NCBI RefSeq assembly: GCF_009733595.1
Contig: NZ_WOFH01000006.1
Coordinates: forward strand, 248,001 to 312,000
Source of the DNA: Actinomadura litoris
GTDB lineage: Bacteria > Actinomycetota > Actinomycetes > Streptosporangiales > Streptosporangiaceae
Length of the DNA: 64,000 bases
Reading direction: 5' to 3'
The notes under the pieces were generated by a model that had not been told where the DNA came from, did no database searches, and saw nothing but the letters and a program-made list of their open reading frames with translations. The translations under genes and the position numbers were made by a program. Positions 33,506 through 42,143 of the stretch are shown here, in pieces (the stretch's first letter is position 1; the number at the start of each line of letters is the position of its first letter).

Positions 33506-34414
33506 GTGCACTCCGAGCAGGCATCACCGGACGGCGCGCTCGACGAGGCCGCCGCCGCGTTCGCCGCGCTGCGCCCGCACCTGTTCGGCATCGCCTACCG
33601 CGTGCTCGGGAGCGTGGTCGAGGCCGAGGACGTCGTCCAGGAGACCTGGGTCCGGTGGCAGGGCACCGACCGCTCCGTCGTGCTCGACCCCGCGGGCTTC
33701 CTCGCGCGGACCACGACCCGGCTCGCGATCAACGTCGCGCGGTCCGCCCGGTCGCGCCGCGAGACCTATGTCGGGCCGTGGCTGCCCGAGCCCGTCGACA
33801 CCAGCCATGACCCGGCGGTGGGCGCCGAGCGGGCCGAGGCGCTGGAGCTCGCCGTCCTGCTCCTGCTGGAGAAGCTGACCCCGACCGAGCGCGCCGCCTA
33901 CGTCCTGCGCGAGGCGTTCGACTACCCCTACGCGCAGATCGCCGAGATCCTCCGGCTCACCCAGGCCAACACCCGGCAGATCGTCAGCCGGGCCCGCAAG
34001 CGGCTGGCGGCGCGGCGGCGCGAGCGGGTCGGCCGCGCCGAGCACCGCCGCCTGCTGGAGGCGTTCGTCGCGGCGGCGCAGCGCGGCGACGTCGCCGCGC
34101 TGGAGAGCATGCTGACCGCCGACGCCGTCAGCCACGCCGACGGCGACGGCGCCAGGGGCGCCGCCCGGACCCCGGTGGCCGGCGCCGAGCGCGTGGCGGC
34201 GCTGTGCTCGGCGCTGCCCCGGTTCTGGCCGGACGCCGACGCCGAGGCCGTCGAGGTCAACGGCGCGCCGGGGGTGCTGCTCTCCCGGGAGGGCACCGAC
34301 CTCCTGCTGGTGACGTCGTCGGTCTCGGACGAGGGCATCTATGAGTTGCTGTGGGTCATGAACCCCGCCAAGCTCGCCGCCTTCGCCCGTTCCCGGCGGC
34401 GTTTCGACCTCTGA
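33506..34414 (+). CDS. ECF41-type sigma factor (SigJ-like) with SnoaL C-terminal domain
   Basis: A 302-residue extracytoplasmic sigma factor. Region 2 (LFGIAYRVLGSVVEAEDVVQETWVRWQ) and region 4 (YAQIAEILRLTQANTRQIVSRARKRL) are followed by a SnoaL-like C-terminal domain (about 185-300) that in ECF41 factors replaces an anti-sigma factor and modulates activity. The DGGG motif described for this group appears as DGDG (DGDGARGAART). It starts at GTG. ECF41 factors usually drive one neighbouring COE-type gene; the next gene is an NAD(P)-binding epimerase-like protein and carries a matching promoter. Confidence 0.93.
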   Translation: MHSEQASPDGALDEAAAAFAALRPHLFGIAYRVLGSVVEAEDVVQETWVRWQGTDRSVVLDPAGFLARTTTRLAINVARSARSRRETYVGPWLPEPVDTSHDPAVGAERAEALELAVLLLLEKLTPTERAAYVLREAFDYPYAQIAEILRLTQANTRQIVSRARKRLAARRRERVGRAEHRRLLEAFVAAAQRGDVAALESMLTADAVSHADGDGARGAARTPVAGAERVAALCSALPRFWPDADAEAVEVNGAPGVLLSREGTDLLLVTSSVSDEGIYELLWVMNPAKLAAFARSRRRFDL

Positions 34415-34466
34415 CCTGCGGTTAGGGCGACCCCGGCGGGGCTTGCCGCGGAAATGTCCGCGGAGC

Positions 34467-34493
34467 TGTCACAGGGCGGCGGGCTGCCCGGTC
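34467..34493 (+). promoter_or_regulatory. Candidate ECF41-dependent promoter
   Basis: TGTCACA (34467-34473) followed after 16 bases by GGTC (34490-34493). ECF41/SigJ promoters have TGTCACA then about 16 bases and CGTC, so the -35 is exact and the -10 matches three of four. It lies 53 bases before the ATG of the SDR gene and right after the sigma factor gene. Confidence 0.65.
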
Positions 34494-34545
34494 GTATCTG
34501 GCGACCGGGGAGCGACCGGGCCCCGGCGGACGGAAGGGCACCAAC

Positions 34546-35289
34546 ATGAAGATCGTGATCATCGGCGGTACCGGGCTGATCGGCACCAAGCTCGCGGCGC
34601 GGCTCCGCGAGCACGGCCACGAGGCGGTGCGGGCGGCGCCGAGCACCGGCGTCGACGCGCTCACCGGCGAGGGGCTCGCCGACGTCCTGGCGGGCGCGGA
34701 CACGGTGGTCGACGTGGCGAACTCCCCGTCGTTCGAGGACGCCGCCGTGCTGGAGTTCTTCACCACCGCCACCGGCAACCTGCTCGCGGCCGAGCAGGCG
34801 GCGGGGGTCGGCCACCATGTCGCGCTGTCGGTGGTGGGCACCGAGCGGCTGCCGGGCAGCGGCTACCTGCGCGCGAAGGTCGCGCAGGAGGACCTGATCG
34901 CCAAGTCGCCGATCCCGTACTCGATCGTGCACGCGACCCAGTTCTACGAGTTCACCAGGATGATCGCCGACAACGCCACCGAGGACGGCGCCGTCCGGGT
35001 CGCGCCGGTGTCCTTCCAGCCGATCGCGGGCGACGACGTCGCGGCGGCCGTCGGCCGGGTCGCGGCCGGGACGCCGCTGAACGGCCGCGTCGAGATCGCC
35101 GGGCCCGACCGCTACCGCATGGACGAGTTCTTCCGCGAGGCCCTCGCCGCCTGGGACGACCCGCGCGAGGTGGTCACCGACCCGCACGCCCGCTACTTCG
35201 GGACCGAGCTGGAGGAGCTGTCGCTGGTGCCGAACGGCGACGCCGTCCTCGGCGAGGTCCACTACGCCGACTGGCCGGGCCGCGGGTAG
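34546..35289 (+). CDS. NAD(P)-binding SDR/epimerase-like protein (ECF41 target)
   Basis: A 247-residue atypical SDR with the Rossmann motif IIGGTGLIGTKL at the N terminus; the usual YxxxK pair is absent or displaced (GYLRAKVAQED). The ATG follows GAAGG. It is the epimerase type of the COE group (carboxymuconolactone decarboxylase, oxidoreductase or epimerase) genetically linked with ECF41 sigma factors, and carries the promoter expected for them. The physiological role of these targets is not known; a redox or cell-envelope stress function is often proposed. Confidence 0.88.
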   Translation: MKIVIIGGTGLIGTKLAARLREHGHEAVRAAPSTGVDALTGEGLADVLAGADTVVDVANSPSFEDAAVLEFFTTATGNLLAAEQAAGVGHHVALSVVGTERLPGSGYLRAKVAQEDLIAKSPIPYSIVHATQFYEFTRMIADNATEDGAVRVAPVSFQPIAGDDVAAAVGRVAAGTPLNGRVEIAGPDRYRMDEFFREALAAWDDPREVVTDPHARYFGTELEELSLVPNGDAVLGEVHYADWPGRG

Positions 35290-35301
35290 AACCGCGGCGG
35301 A

Positions 35302-35321
35302 CGGCGGGCACGAGCCCGCCG
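35302..35321. terminator. GC hairpin between convergent SDR and P450 genes
   Basis: CGGCGGGC (35302-35309), loop ACGA, GCCCGCCG (35314-35321): a perfect 8-bp stem, 12 bases after the SDR stop and 10 bases before the P450 stop. No T-run. Confidence 0.6.
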
Positions 35322-35331
35322 CCCGCGCGCC

Positions 35332-36531
35332 TCACCAGGTGACCTCAAGCTCCTTCGGGCGCCGGACGAACCGCTCGACCAGCCAGTCGACCTCGCCGGC
35401 GGGCCGGGCGAGCCGCAGGTCGGGCAGCCGCCGGGTCAGCGTGGCCAGCGCCACCTGGAGCTCCATCCGCGCCAGCGACGCCCCCACGCAGCGGTGCAGG
35501 CCGTGCCCGAAGGCGATGTGCGGGTTGTCCTTGCGGCCGAGGTCCAGCGTCTCGGGGTCGGCGAAGGCGTCCGGGTCGCGGTTGGCCGCGGCCAGCTCGA
35601 TGAGCACCTGGTCGCCGGCGCGCAGGAGCGTTCCGCCGACCTCGACGTCGGTCAGCACGAAGCGCGCCAGCGAGCCCTGCGTGAGCAGCGGCGTGAAGCG
35701 CAGCAGCTCGTCCACCGCCGTCCGCACCAGCTCCGGCCGGTCGACGAGCGCCGTGTAGCCGCCGCCGGTCAGCAGCAGGTAGACGAAGTTGGGGATCTGC
35801 GAGGCGGTGGTCTCGTGCCCGGCGCCGAGCAGGATGCGCAGCAGGTTCGTGATCTCGTCGTCGCTGAGCCGGTCGCCCTCGACCCGCGCCCGCACCAGGG
35901 CGCCGATGAGGTCGTCGGTCGGCTGCCGCCGCCGCAGGGCGGCCTGCCCGGCCAGGTAGGCGTTCATCTGCTCGACGCTCTCCGCCGCGCGTTCGGGCGT
36001 CCCCTCCGAGAGCAGCACGCCCTCCGTCCAGTGGGTGAAACGTTCCCGGTCGGAGCTGGGCACGCCCAGCAGGTTGCAGATGACCTCCACCGGCAGGATC
36101 AGCCCGAACCGCTTGTAGAGGTCGAGCGGCGGCCCCTTCTCGGCCATCTCGCCGACGAGCCGGTCGGCGATCTCCTGGGTGCCCGGCCGCAGGGCCTCCA
36201 CCCGGTTCGGGGTGAAGGTGCGGTAGATGAAGCGGCGCAGGCGCGTGTGGTCGGGCGGGTCCTGCGCGGCGAAGGTGCCGCTGGTCACCTCCATGGGCGT
36301 GACCCGGGCCACGTCCTCGGGGCTGATCCCGACGCGCTCGCGGTCACGGCTGAACGCGGGGCTGCTCATGACGAAACGCGCCTCCTCGTACCGGGTCACG
36401 AGCCAGCACGGCGCCCCGTAACGGGGCTGGATGCGGATCGGCCCCTGGTTCAGGCGGGCCTCGGCGAGTTCGGTGGCCGGATGCAGCGCGTGGTCGGCCA
36501 GGAAAGGGAAGGCGGGAGGAGCGACAGGCAT
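35332..36531 (-). CDS. Cytochrome P450 (CYP105/107-like class)
   Basis: A 399-residue soluble bacterial P450. It shows the oxygen-binding I-helix LLGAGHETTAS, the ExxR (DELLR), and the haem loop FGHGLHRCVGASLARME with Cys348 as the iron ligand. It oxidises a small organic or natural-product substrate with electrons from ferredoxin and ferredoxin reductase. Neither partner is adjacent; the small Rieske protein at the start of the window is not a typical P450 donor. It is transcribed alone, preceded by an AT-rich 330-base region. Substrate unknown. Confidence 0.96.
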   Translation of the reverse strand: MPVAPPAFPFLADHALHPATELAEARLNQGPIRIQPRYGAPCWLVTRYEEARFVMSSPAFSRDRERVGISPEDVARVTPMEVTSGTFAAQDPPDHTRLRRFIYRTFTPNRVEALRPGTQEIADRLVGEMAEKGPPLDLYKRFGLILPVEVICNLLGVPSSDRERFTHWTEGVLLSEGTPERAAESVEQMNAYLAGQAALRRRQPTDDLIGALVRARVEGDRLSDDEITNLLRILLGAGHETTASQIPNFVYLLLTGGGYTALVDRPELVRTAVDELLRFTPLLTQGSLARFVLTDVEVGGTLLRAGDQVLIELAAANRDPDAFADPETLDLGRKDNPHIAFGHGLHRCVGASLARMELQVALATLTRRLPDLRLARPAGEVDWLVERFVRRPKELEVTW

Positions 36532-36879
36532 GACGGACTCCGAACAGAGAATGTGGGTGTATGCCCAGCGATGCCCGAAATATCCATATCTAATATCACC
36601 CTTGCGTCACTCTCGGCTGACGCGAACACCAGGTGCGATTTACCTGCCGGGTATCGCTTTCATGACCCTATGTACATCTCTTCGCCGCAATGTTCGCGTC
36701 CACGGGAATTGGCACGGTATAACGTGGATCGCCGCCGAAATACTTGCTTCCGGAACATGTGAGCGAACCCGCGCCGACGCGGACGGCTGAACGCATATCG
36801 GTTAACTCTACCTCCGAATACGGCCTTTCCTGAATGTCCTTCATGGAAATCCCCCGAGGGGGTCTCCTCCCCGGCCGGC
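36532..36879. other. AT-rich intergenic region upstream of the P450
   Basis: About 350 bases with clearly lower GC than the surroundings and no coding pattern. Near the P450 start, three GATAT blocks (minus strand GATATTAGATATGGATAT, about 36577-36597) could be a promoter or operator. Stop codons occur in all plausible frames. The region may be regulatory, or a scar of an insertion given the decayed gene remnant next to it. Confidence 0.5.
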
Positions 36880-37170
36880 AGGCCCCGGACGGCGGGAACG
36901 GCGAGCGCGGCCAGCATCGCGACGACCTGGACGGTGCCCGTCGGCCCCAGCGCCCGATGAACCCCGATCCCCGCCGCCGGCGGCCGGCGGCGGCGCGCCC
37001 GAAGCCGGGCGAGCGGCGCGGCGCCGGCGGCGATGGCCCACCCGGGGTAGGCCGCCGCGACCAGGACGCCGGCCAGCGCGGGCCCGGCGATGTTGCCCGT
37101 GGACACGGCGAGTCCGCGCCGCCTGGGCGACGAAGAAGCGGCGGCGGTCGCGCCGGGCGAGCGCGGATGG
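36880..37170 (-). pseudogene. Remnant of an MFS transporter gene
   Basis: On the minus strand the segment STGNIAGPALAGVLVAAAYPGWAIAAGA, then after a scrambled Arg/Pro-rich stretch VQVVAMLAALAVPAVRGLP, resembles two transmembrane segments of an MFS permease. There is no proper N-terminal half, and the frame runs on through unrelated sequence. Upstream, a second frame contributes a few more transporter-like residues. The parts are compatible with a decayed, truncated gene; chance resemblance of hydrophobic segments remains possible. Confidence 0.4.
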
Positions 37171-37217
37171 CCTTTAGCGGAAGTCTCAGCGATCGCTTTC
37201 GGCCTTAAGGTCTACTT

Positions 37218-38153
37218 ATGCTGGATACGGTGCGGCTGAAGATCCTGGTCACGGCGGACGAGAAGGGCACGATCGCGGGCACCGCCCAGGCGCTCCGGTA
37301 CACGCCGTCCGCCGTCTCGCAGCAGCTCGCCAAGCTGGAGCGGGAGGTCGGCGCGACGCTGGCGATCCGCACCCGCACGGGCATCGTGCTCACCACCGAG
37401 GGGCAGGAGCTCGTCAAGCGGGCCAGGGACATCCTGCGGCGGCTGGAGGAGGCCGAGCAGGCGGTCGCGGACGTGGGCCAGCTGCGCAGGGGGGCGGTGC
37501 GCGTCGGCAGCTTCACCACGGCGGCGCTGACGCTGGTCACGCCCGCGATCACCCGGATGCGCGCCGAGCACCCCGGGCCCCGGATCTCGCTCGCGGACGT
37601 CGAGCCCCCGGGCGGGCACGACGATGTGCTGACCGGCGGGCTCGACATCCTGGTCAGCCACGCCTACCCCGGCGTCCCGCTCCCCGAGGTGTCCGGGCTG
37701 CTGCGGACGCCGCTGATGAAGGACGCCTTCGTCGCCATCGTCCCGGCCCGGGACGCCAAGGAGCTCGGCCGGGGGCCGGTGACGCTCGAACGCCTCGCCG
37801 ACCTGCCGCTGATCTCGGGCCGGGCCGGGGACGTGCACCGGGTCGCCTTCGACCGGGGCTTCGAGCGGTCGGCGGCCGAGCCGCGGGTCGAGTTCGAGAC
37901 GCGCGACTACGCGGTCACGCTGGCGCTGGTGGCGGCCGGGGCCGGGGCCTCGATCGTGCCGCGCTCGCTCGTGCGCAGGCCCGACCCGGGCGTCCGGGTG
38001 CTCCCCCTGGAGCCCGCCGAGCATCGGACGATCTTCGCCCTGCACCGGGAGACCTCGCGGAACCCCGCGCTGTTCGCCTTCCTGAAGTTCCTCCAGGACG
38101 CCGCGGCGGCGCTCAGCGGGGCGACGGGGACAGCCGTAACGGCACGGCATTAA
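37218..38153 (+). CDS. LysR-family transcriptional regulator
   Basis: A 311-residue LysR protein whose HTH (VTADEKGTIAGTAQALRYTPSAVSQQLAKLEREVG) is of the ArgP/IlvR-like type common in actinobacteria, unlike the HFGRAAxRL type elsewhere in this window. It stands between the decayed MFS remnant and the opposing 2OG oxygenase gene, so its original target may be lost, or it may control a distant gene. No ribosome site is obvious before the ATG at 37218. Confidence 0.92.
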   Translation: MLDTVRLKILVTADEKGTIAGTAQALRYTPSAVSQQLAKLEREVGATLAIRTRTGIVLTTEGQELVKRARDILRRLEEAEQAVADVGQLRRGAVRVGSFTTAALTLVTPAITRMRAEHPGPRISLADVEPPGGHDDVLTGGLDILVSHAYPGVPLPEVSGLLRTPLMKDAFVAIVPARDAKELGRGPVTLERLADLPLISGRAGDVHRVAFDRGFERSAAEPRVEFETRDYAVTLALVAAGAGASIVPRSLVRRPDPGVRVLPLEPAEHRTIFALHRETSRNPALFAFLKFLQDAAAALSGATGTAVTARH

Positions 38154-38308
38154 GTACCTCTAACGGAAAAAACCGTCGGCCACCACCGTGACTGATGTTG
38201 CCGCAGGCATACTGAGGAGTGCTGCGGCGGGTTCCCCGGCCCTCGTCGCGAGGGGGCCGGACGGGGAGGCGGTGGGCCCGGACCAGGAGATCGGGTCCAC
38301 CGCCATGC

Positions 38309-39145
38309 TCACGACCACATCACGAGGTCGCTCCGGCAGCCGAACCCCAGGAAGAACGCCACCGCCAGGCGGCGCCCACCGGTGCTCGGGTCGACGGCGT
38401 GGAAGTTCCGCGAGTCGAACAGGAGCGCGTCGCCGCGTCCCATCGCCACCTCGACGCACTGCTCGCCCGCGACGACGCGCTCGTCGAACCCGTATCCCTT
38501 GCGCAGGGGCGCGTCGCCGGGCCGCCACCGCCGCCGCCAGACCCGCGTCGTGCCGCCCTCGGGCGCCGTGGAGATCCAGGCGTTGAAGGCGAGCTGCGCG
38601 ATCGGCGGCCCGCCGTCGAACAGGTGCGGGCCGTACTCGCGGAGCACGTCGTCGCAGTGGACGAGGGCGCCGTCGTTGATCTCGCGCAGCGTCCCCGCGA
38701 AGAACGGGCGGCCCTGGTTGCGCGCGGGAGCGGGCGGGCGTCCCCACGCCCGGGTCAGCCCGGCGACCGCCGCGCCGAAGGGGTCGACGCGGCCCAGCGC
38801 GGCGCGCCGGACCTGCCGCGCGCGCCGCGCCTGCGTCCAGTAGGCGGCGGCGGGCCGGTCGCCCTCGCGGAAGTCGTTGAGTGCCGGGCCGAAGCGGGCG
38901 ACGGGCGGGTGCACCCGGCGCCGGTCGTAGCTGTCGAGGGCGAGCGCGCCGGCGTCGAGCCGTGCCATGGCCTCGGCGCAGAGCAGCGGCGAGAGCAGCC
39001 GCCTGATCCCGACGGCCGCGACCGTGCCGCTGAGCAGGGCGCAGATGTCGCCGCGGTCGAATCGGTCGGCCTCGACGAAACGCGTTCGGAAATACTCGTC
39101 GCCGCCGTGGAGCGAACCTGGCGCCGGGTCGGTGTTCACCTGCAT
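38309..39145 (-). CDS. 2-oxoglutarate/Fe(II)-dependent oxygenase
   Basis: A 278-residue double-stranded beta-helix oxygenase. The iron triad is H163-C-D165 (ALVHCDDV) and H249 (SRNFHAVDP), with R259 as the likely 2-oxoglutarate ligand (GGRRLAVAFFLG). The core layout (LREINDGALVHCDD, then PEGGTTRVWRRRW) recalls the WelO5 / small-molecule hydroxylase group, but because the metal Asp is present it should hydroxylate rather than halogenate. I use ATG 39145; a GTG at 39205 would add 20 residues. It stands alone and likely acts on a small metabolite or free amino acid. Confidence 0.85.
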   Translation of the reverse strand: MQVNTDPAPGSLHGGDEYFRTRFVEADRFDRGDICALLSGTVAAVGIRRLLSPLLCAEAMARLDAGALALDSYDRRRVHPPVARFGPALNDFREGDRPAAAYWTQARRARQVRRAALGRVDPFGAAVAGLTRAWGRPPAPARNQGRPFFAGTLREINDGALVHCDDVLREYGPHLFDGGPPIAQLAFNAWISTAPEGGTTRVWRRRWRPGDAPLRKGYGFDERVVAGEQCVEVAMGRGDALLFDSRNFHAVDPSTGGRRLAVAFFLGFGCRSDLVMWS

Positions 39146-39422
39146 GATGGCCCCCAAAGAGCATCGGATTTCCAGCGCATCGTGATCGGAATCGGTGTCG
39201 ATCACCCGATTCGATGCTGCCGACGGGGCATTCCCGGTGGGAAGCGGTCATGCGTCGCCCGGCGTTCGGGGCGACGGGAAACCCGGCGTGGGAATTCCAC
39301 CGGCGAGGAGGCGGTTTCCCGTCTCCTCCGGGGTGTGCCACGGGCAACTCCTTGGACCCGGTCCGAGCGCCGACCAGGCTGGTCGCAACACCAGGTCGAA
39401 GCCGCGCTGCGAAGGGGTGCTC

Positions 39423-39710
39423 ATGGACCGGGGAAGGTTGCGGACGGCGGTCGGGGCCCGGATCCGGTCCATGGCATCGGCGCACTCCCGGCGGCGCGTG
39501 CTCGCCCGCCTGATGGCGCGGACGATGGTGGGCACGACGGTCCGCGCGCAGGGGGCGATCGCGCTGGTCCTCCAGTTCGACGCGGCGGCGCGGATCTCGG
39601 TGGCCGGGGGCACCGCCCTCGGGATCGCCGCCGCCCTCGCGGTGATGCTCGCGGTGCTCTGGGCCAGGCCGGACGGCGGCCCCGGCGCGTCCGGAGGGGA
39701 GGGGGAGTGA
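39423..39710 (+). CDS. Small membrane protein with basic N terminus
   Basis: A 95-residue protein. The first 45 residues are Arg-rich (LRTAVGARIRSMASAHSRRRVLARLMARTM), followed by one or two hydrophobic segments (about 50-85, ending AVLWARP) and an acidic Gly-rich tail. GAAGGGG precedes the ATG. I do not recognise it. A basic N terminus with a single anchor suggests a peripheral or regulatory membrane peptide. The upstream 277 bases (39146-39422) contain no convincing gene. Confidence 0.5.
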   Translation: MDRGRLRTAVGARIRSMASAHSRRRVLARLMARTMVGTTVRAQGAIALVLQFDAAARISVAGGTALGIAAALAVMLAVLWARPDGGPGASGGEGE

Positions 39711-39720
39711 GGGCGGCGGG

Positions 39721-41007
39721 TCAGGCGGCGCCGGTGTGCAGCGCGGCGATGAGGCGCGGATACAGCTCGCGCACCGAGCCCTGCCCCTGCCAGCGGATCA
39801 GCGTGCGGGCCAGGCGGCGCAGGTCGGTGCGGATCGTCGCCGAGTCCACCACGTCCACCTGCTCCAGGATCTCGGCGCCGAGCAGGCAGGCCTGGTCGAT
39901 CTCGCCCGCCGAGGCGTGCGCGAGGGCGCGCCGCGCGCCGAAGCGCAGCCGCGCCCGCAGCGCGGTCGCGGGGATCAGCGGCACCTCGCGGTCGAGCAGG
40001 TCCGCCGCGTCCTCCGAGCGGCCCAACTCGTGCAGGCACCAGGCGGTGACGACGACGTTGAGGTTGGCGACCGTGGAGGAGCCGATGACCGGCTCGTGCG
40101 GCCCGTCCGCCGGGGGCGCGGCGAGCAGTTCGGCCGCCTGGTCGAGGGTGCGGCGGCAGCCGTCGTGGTCGCCGTACAGGGCGTGGCCCTGCGCCTCCCG
40201 CTGGGCCGCCAGGCCCCGGATGCGGGCGGGGACGCCGGGCCGCGCCCGCGCCCGCCGCGCCAGCTCGATCACCTGGACGGCGTCGTCGTGATACAGCGCG
40301 ATCTCGGCCCTGCGGACCAGCGAGTACGCCTCCAGGACGGTGCTCCCCGTGGGCGCCGCCATCCGTACGGACTCGCGCGTCCACCACAGGGCCGCCCGGT
40401 CGTCGCTCGCCTCCTGCGCCATCCAGCCGACGAACTCCGCGCAGCGGGCGGCGAGGTAGAGCAGCTCGCCGCGCTCGGGCTCGCGGGCCGCGGCCGCGAG
40501 CCCCCGCAGCGTGTGCGTCTGCGTGATCACCGTGGGCAGCACGGCGGCCGGGGGCGCCCACTGCCCGAGCCGCCTGGCCTGGTCGAACTGGGCGCGGAAC
40601 GCCGTCAGCGCCCGTGCCGCGTGGTCCTCCCGGACGGCCGCGCCCATCCCCTTGCCGCCCGGCCCGAGGTACAGCGGCGTGGTGTCGTCGGCCGCGCCGG
40701 TCGCGGGGAGGAAGCGGCACTCCCCGTCCGGGGCGAGCCGGATGTGCCAGGTCTCACCGCCGGCGCCGTCCTCCGCCTCGGCGGCGGGCGGCGGCCTGCT
40801 GACCAGCGCGGAGAGTTCGCCCTCCGCGTCCAGGACGGCGTCGCAGCGCCGCGCGAGGTCGGGGCCGGGCGGCTTGTGCCCCGTCTCGATCTTGCTCAGA
40901 TAGCCCTTGGTGTAGTGCGTCCGGGCGGCGAGCTGCGCCTGCGAGAGCCCCGCCGCCACCCGCCGCCGGCGAAGCTCCGGCCCGAACGCCGTCTCCTGCC
41001 CGGTCAT
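39721..41007 (-). CDS. XRE-type regulator with TPR-like C-terminal domain
   Basis: A 428-residue actinobacterial regulator. An N-terminal Cro/CI HTH (about 8-65: ELRRRRVAAGLSQAQLAARTHYTKGYLSKIETG) is followed by a long helical region with repeated 35-40-residue helical pairs, the usual architecture of morphological and antibiotic-cluster regulators that sense peptides or partner proteins through TPR folds. The ATG at 41007 is preceded by GGGGGC. The Nudix gene lies 180 bases upstream in the same direction. Confidence 0.9.
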   Translation of the reverse strand: MTGQETAFGPELRRRRVAAGLSQAQLAARTHYTKGYLSKIETGHKPPGPDLARRCDAVLDAEGELSALVSRPPPAAEAEDGAGGETWHIRLAPDGECRFLPATGAADDTTPLYLGPGGKGMGAAVREDHAARALTAFRAQFDQARRLGQWAPPAAVLPTVITQTHTLRGLAAAAREPERGELLYLAARCAEFVGWMAQEASDDRAALWWTRESVRMAAPTGSTVLEAYSLVRRAEIALYHDDAVQVIELARRARARPGVPARIRGLAAQREAQGHALYGDHDGCRRTLDQAAELLAAPPADGPHEPVIGSSTVANLNVVVTAWCLHELGRSEDAADLLDREVPLIPATALRARLRFGARRALAHASAGEIDQACLLGAEILEQVDVVDSATIRTDLRRLARTLIRWQGQGSVRELYPRLIAALHTGAA

Positions 41008-41187
41008 GCTGCCCCCGCTCGGTCGGCGGACGTGTGCCCGGTGGGCGGCCCGGAACGGGGCGCGTCGGCACCCGCGAGCGGCGGCCCACGCGGCCGACGG
41101 TACGAGGGTCCGCCCCGCGACTCTGTGTCGTCCAACCCAGGGCCACAATGGCGTCACCATCCGGCCAGTGCGTTCTGCCCTCCGCGC

Positions 41188-41955
41188 TCAGTTGTCGGCG
41201 AGCGCCTCCGCGAGCATGCCGAGCGTCGCCCAGTCGACGAGGCGCGCCGTCCGGATCTCCCGGTACGTCGCGATCTCGATCCAGGTGCGCTCGGAGTCGC
41301 CGTGGACCCCGTAGGGGCGCCCCCGCATGGCGCGGAGCCGGTCGAGCTCGTCCTGCGTGATCTCGGCGGAGAACAGGTGCGCGTGGTGGGCGGAGACGGT
41401 CGCGGCGACCTGGCGGCTGCCGTGCGCGCGGAGCCGGTTCGCGTCGACCGCGAGCCCGATCTCCTCCGCGACCTCGTCCGCCGCCTGCTCCAGCGGGCTC
41501 ACCGGGCGCAGCGTGGAACCGCCGGGCAGTTCGTGCACGTTGCCGTCCGGCGTGGACGCGGGGCTGCGGAACTCCCGGACGAGCACGACCGTCGTCTCGT
41601 CCAGCGAGGGCCCGCGCCGGTAGAGCGCGACGGAGGAGATGTCGGGCCGGGAGACCACGATCTCGTTGTCCTTGACCCTGTCCTCCGCGACCACGCGCAC
41701 CCGCACATGCAGGGCCCAGAAGAAGATGGCGCCGAGGCCGGGCCCGGCGCGCGACGTCCACACCAGGCGGGCGCCCTCAAGGATGTTGCCGACCCTCCGC
41801 TGCGCCCGGTACCAGCGCTGGAAGCTCGCGGTCCCCCAGATCTCGGGCGGGACCTCGGTCTCGCCGCCGACGCGCGTCCCGCCGTCCACCCTGGGGGGAG
41901 CCCAGGGAAAAGGGGACCCGCCGCCCCTCCGCACCGCAGTGATCTCCTCGGCCAC
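41188..41955 (-). CDS. Nudix-domain protein with degenerate Nudix box
   Basis: A 255-residue protein started at GTG 41955, which has GGAGGTG five bases upstream (an in-frame ATG at 42018 is less well placed). The Nudix segment (about 145-168) reads PGGSTLR..LEQAADEVAEEIGL. The EExG core remains but the catalytic Arg of REUxEE is replaced by Asp (ADEVAEE). The protein may be a catalytically weak or regulatory Nudix, binding nucleotide diphosphates. It has a long N-terminal extension (1-100) rich in aromatics (EIWGTASFQRWYRAQRRVG). Confidence 0.8.
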   Translation of the reverse strand: MAEEITAVRRGGGSPFPWAPPRVDGGTRVGGETEVPPEIWGTASFQRWYRAQRRVGNILEGARLVWTSRAGPGLGAIFFWALHVRVRVVAEDRVKDNEIVVSRPDISSVALYRRGPSLDETTVVLVREFRSPASTPDGNVHELPGGSTLRPVSPLEQAADEVAEEIGLAVDANRLRAHGSRQVAATVSAHHAHLFSAEITQDELDRLRAMRGRPYGVHGDSERTWIEIATYREIRTARLVDWATLGMLAEALADN

Positions 41956-42060
41956 CGGTCCACCTCCAGCGCCCTCCACCCTAGGCGGACGGCTCTTCGA
42001 CGACATGCCGGCCGACACGTCCTCTCCCAGCTTCCCTCATGAGTACGCCGGCGGCGCCCG

Positions 42061-42080
42061 GATGAGTAGCCGTACTCATC
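42061..42080. promoter_or_regulatory. Palindrome GATGAGTA-GCCG-TACTCATC
   Basis: Perfect 8-bp arms with a 4-base spacer, in the divergent gap between the Nudix and lipoprotein genes. A further half site ATGAGTA occurs at 42039-42045, 23 bases (about two helical turns) away. The layout fits a dimeric regulator binding site covering both promoters. Confidence 0.5.
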
Positions 42081-42143
42081 TGTCCAAAGGGTGCGGGCCA
42101 TAGCGTGGGTCGCGGCGGCAGCGGAGCCCAGTGAGGAACATTC

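Noticed and set aside
39195..39422. N-terminal extension of the small membrane protein
   Set aside because: The extension lacks a ribosome site and has biased composition. ATG 39423 with GAAGGGG is preferred.
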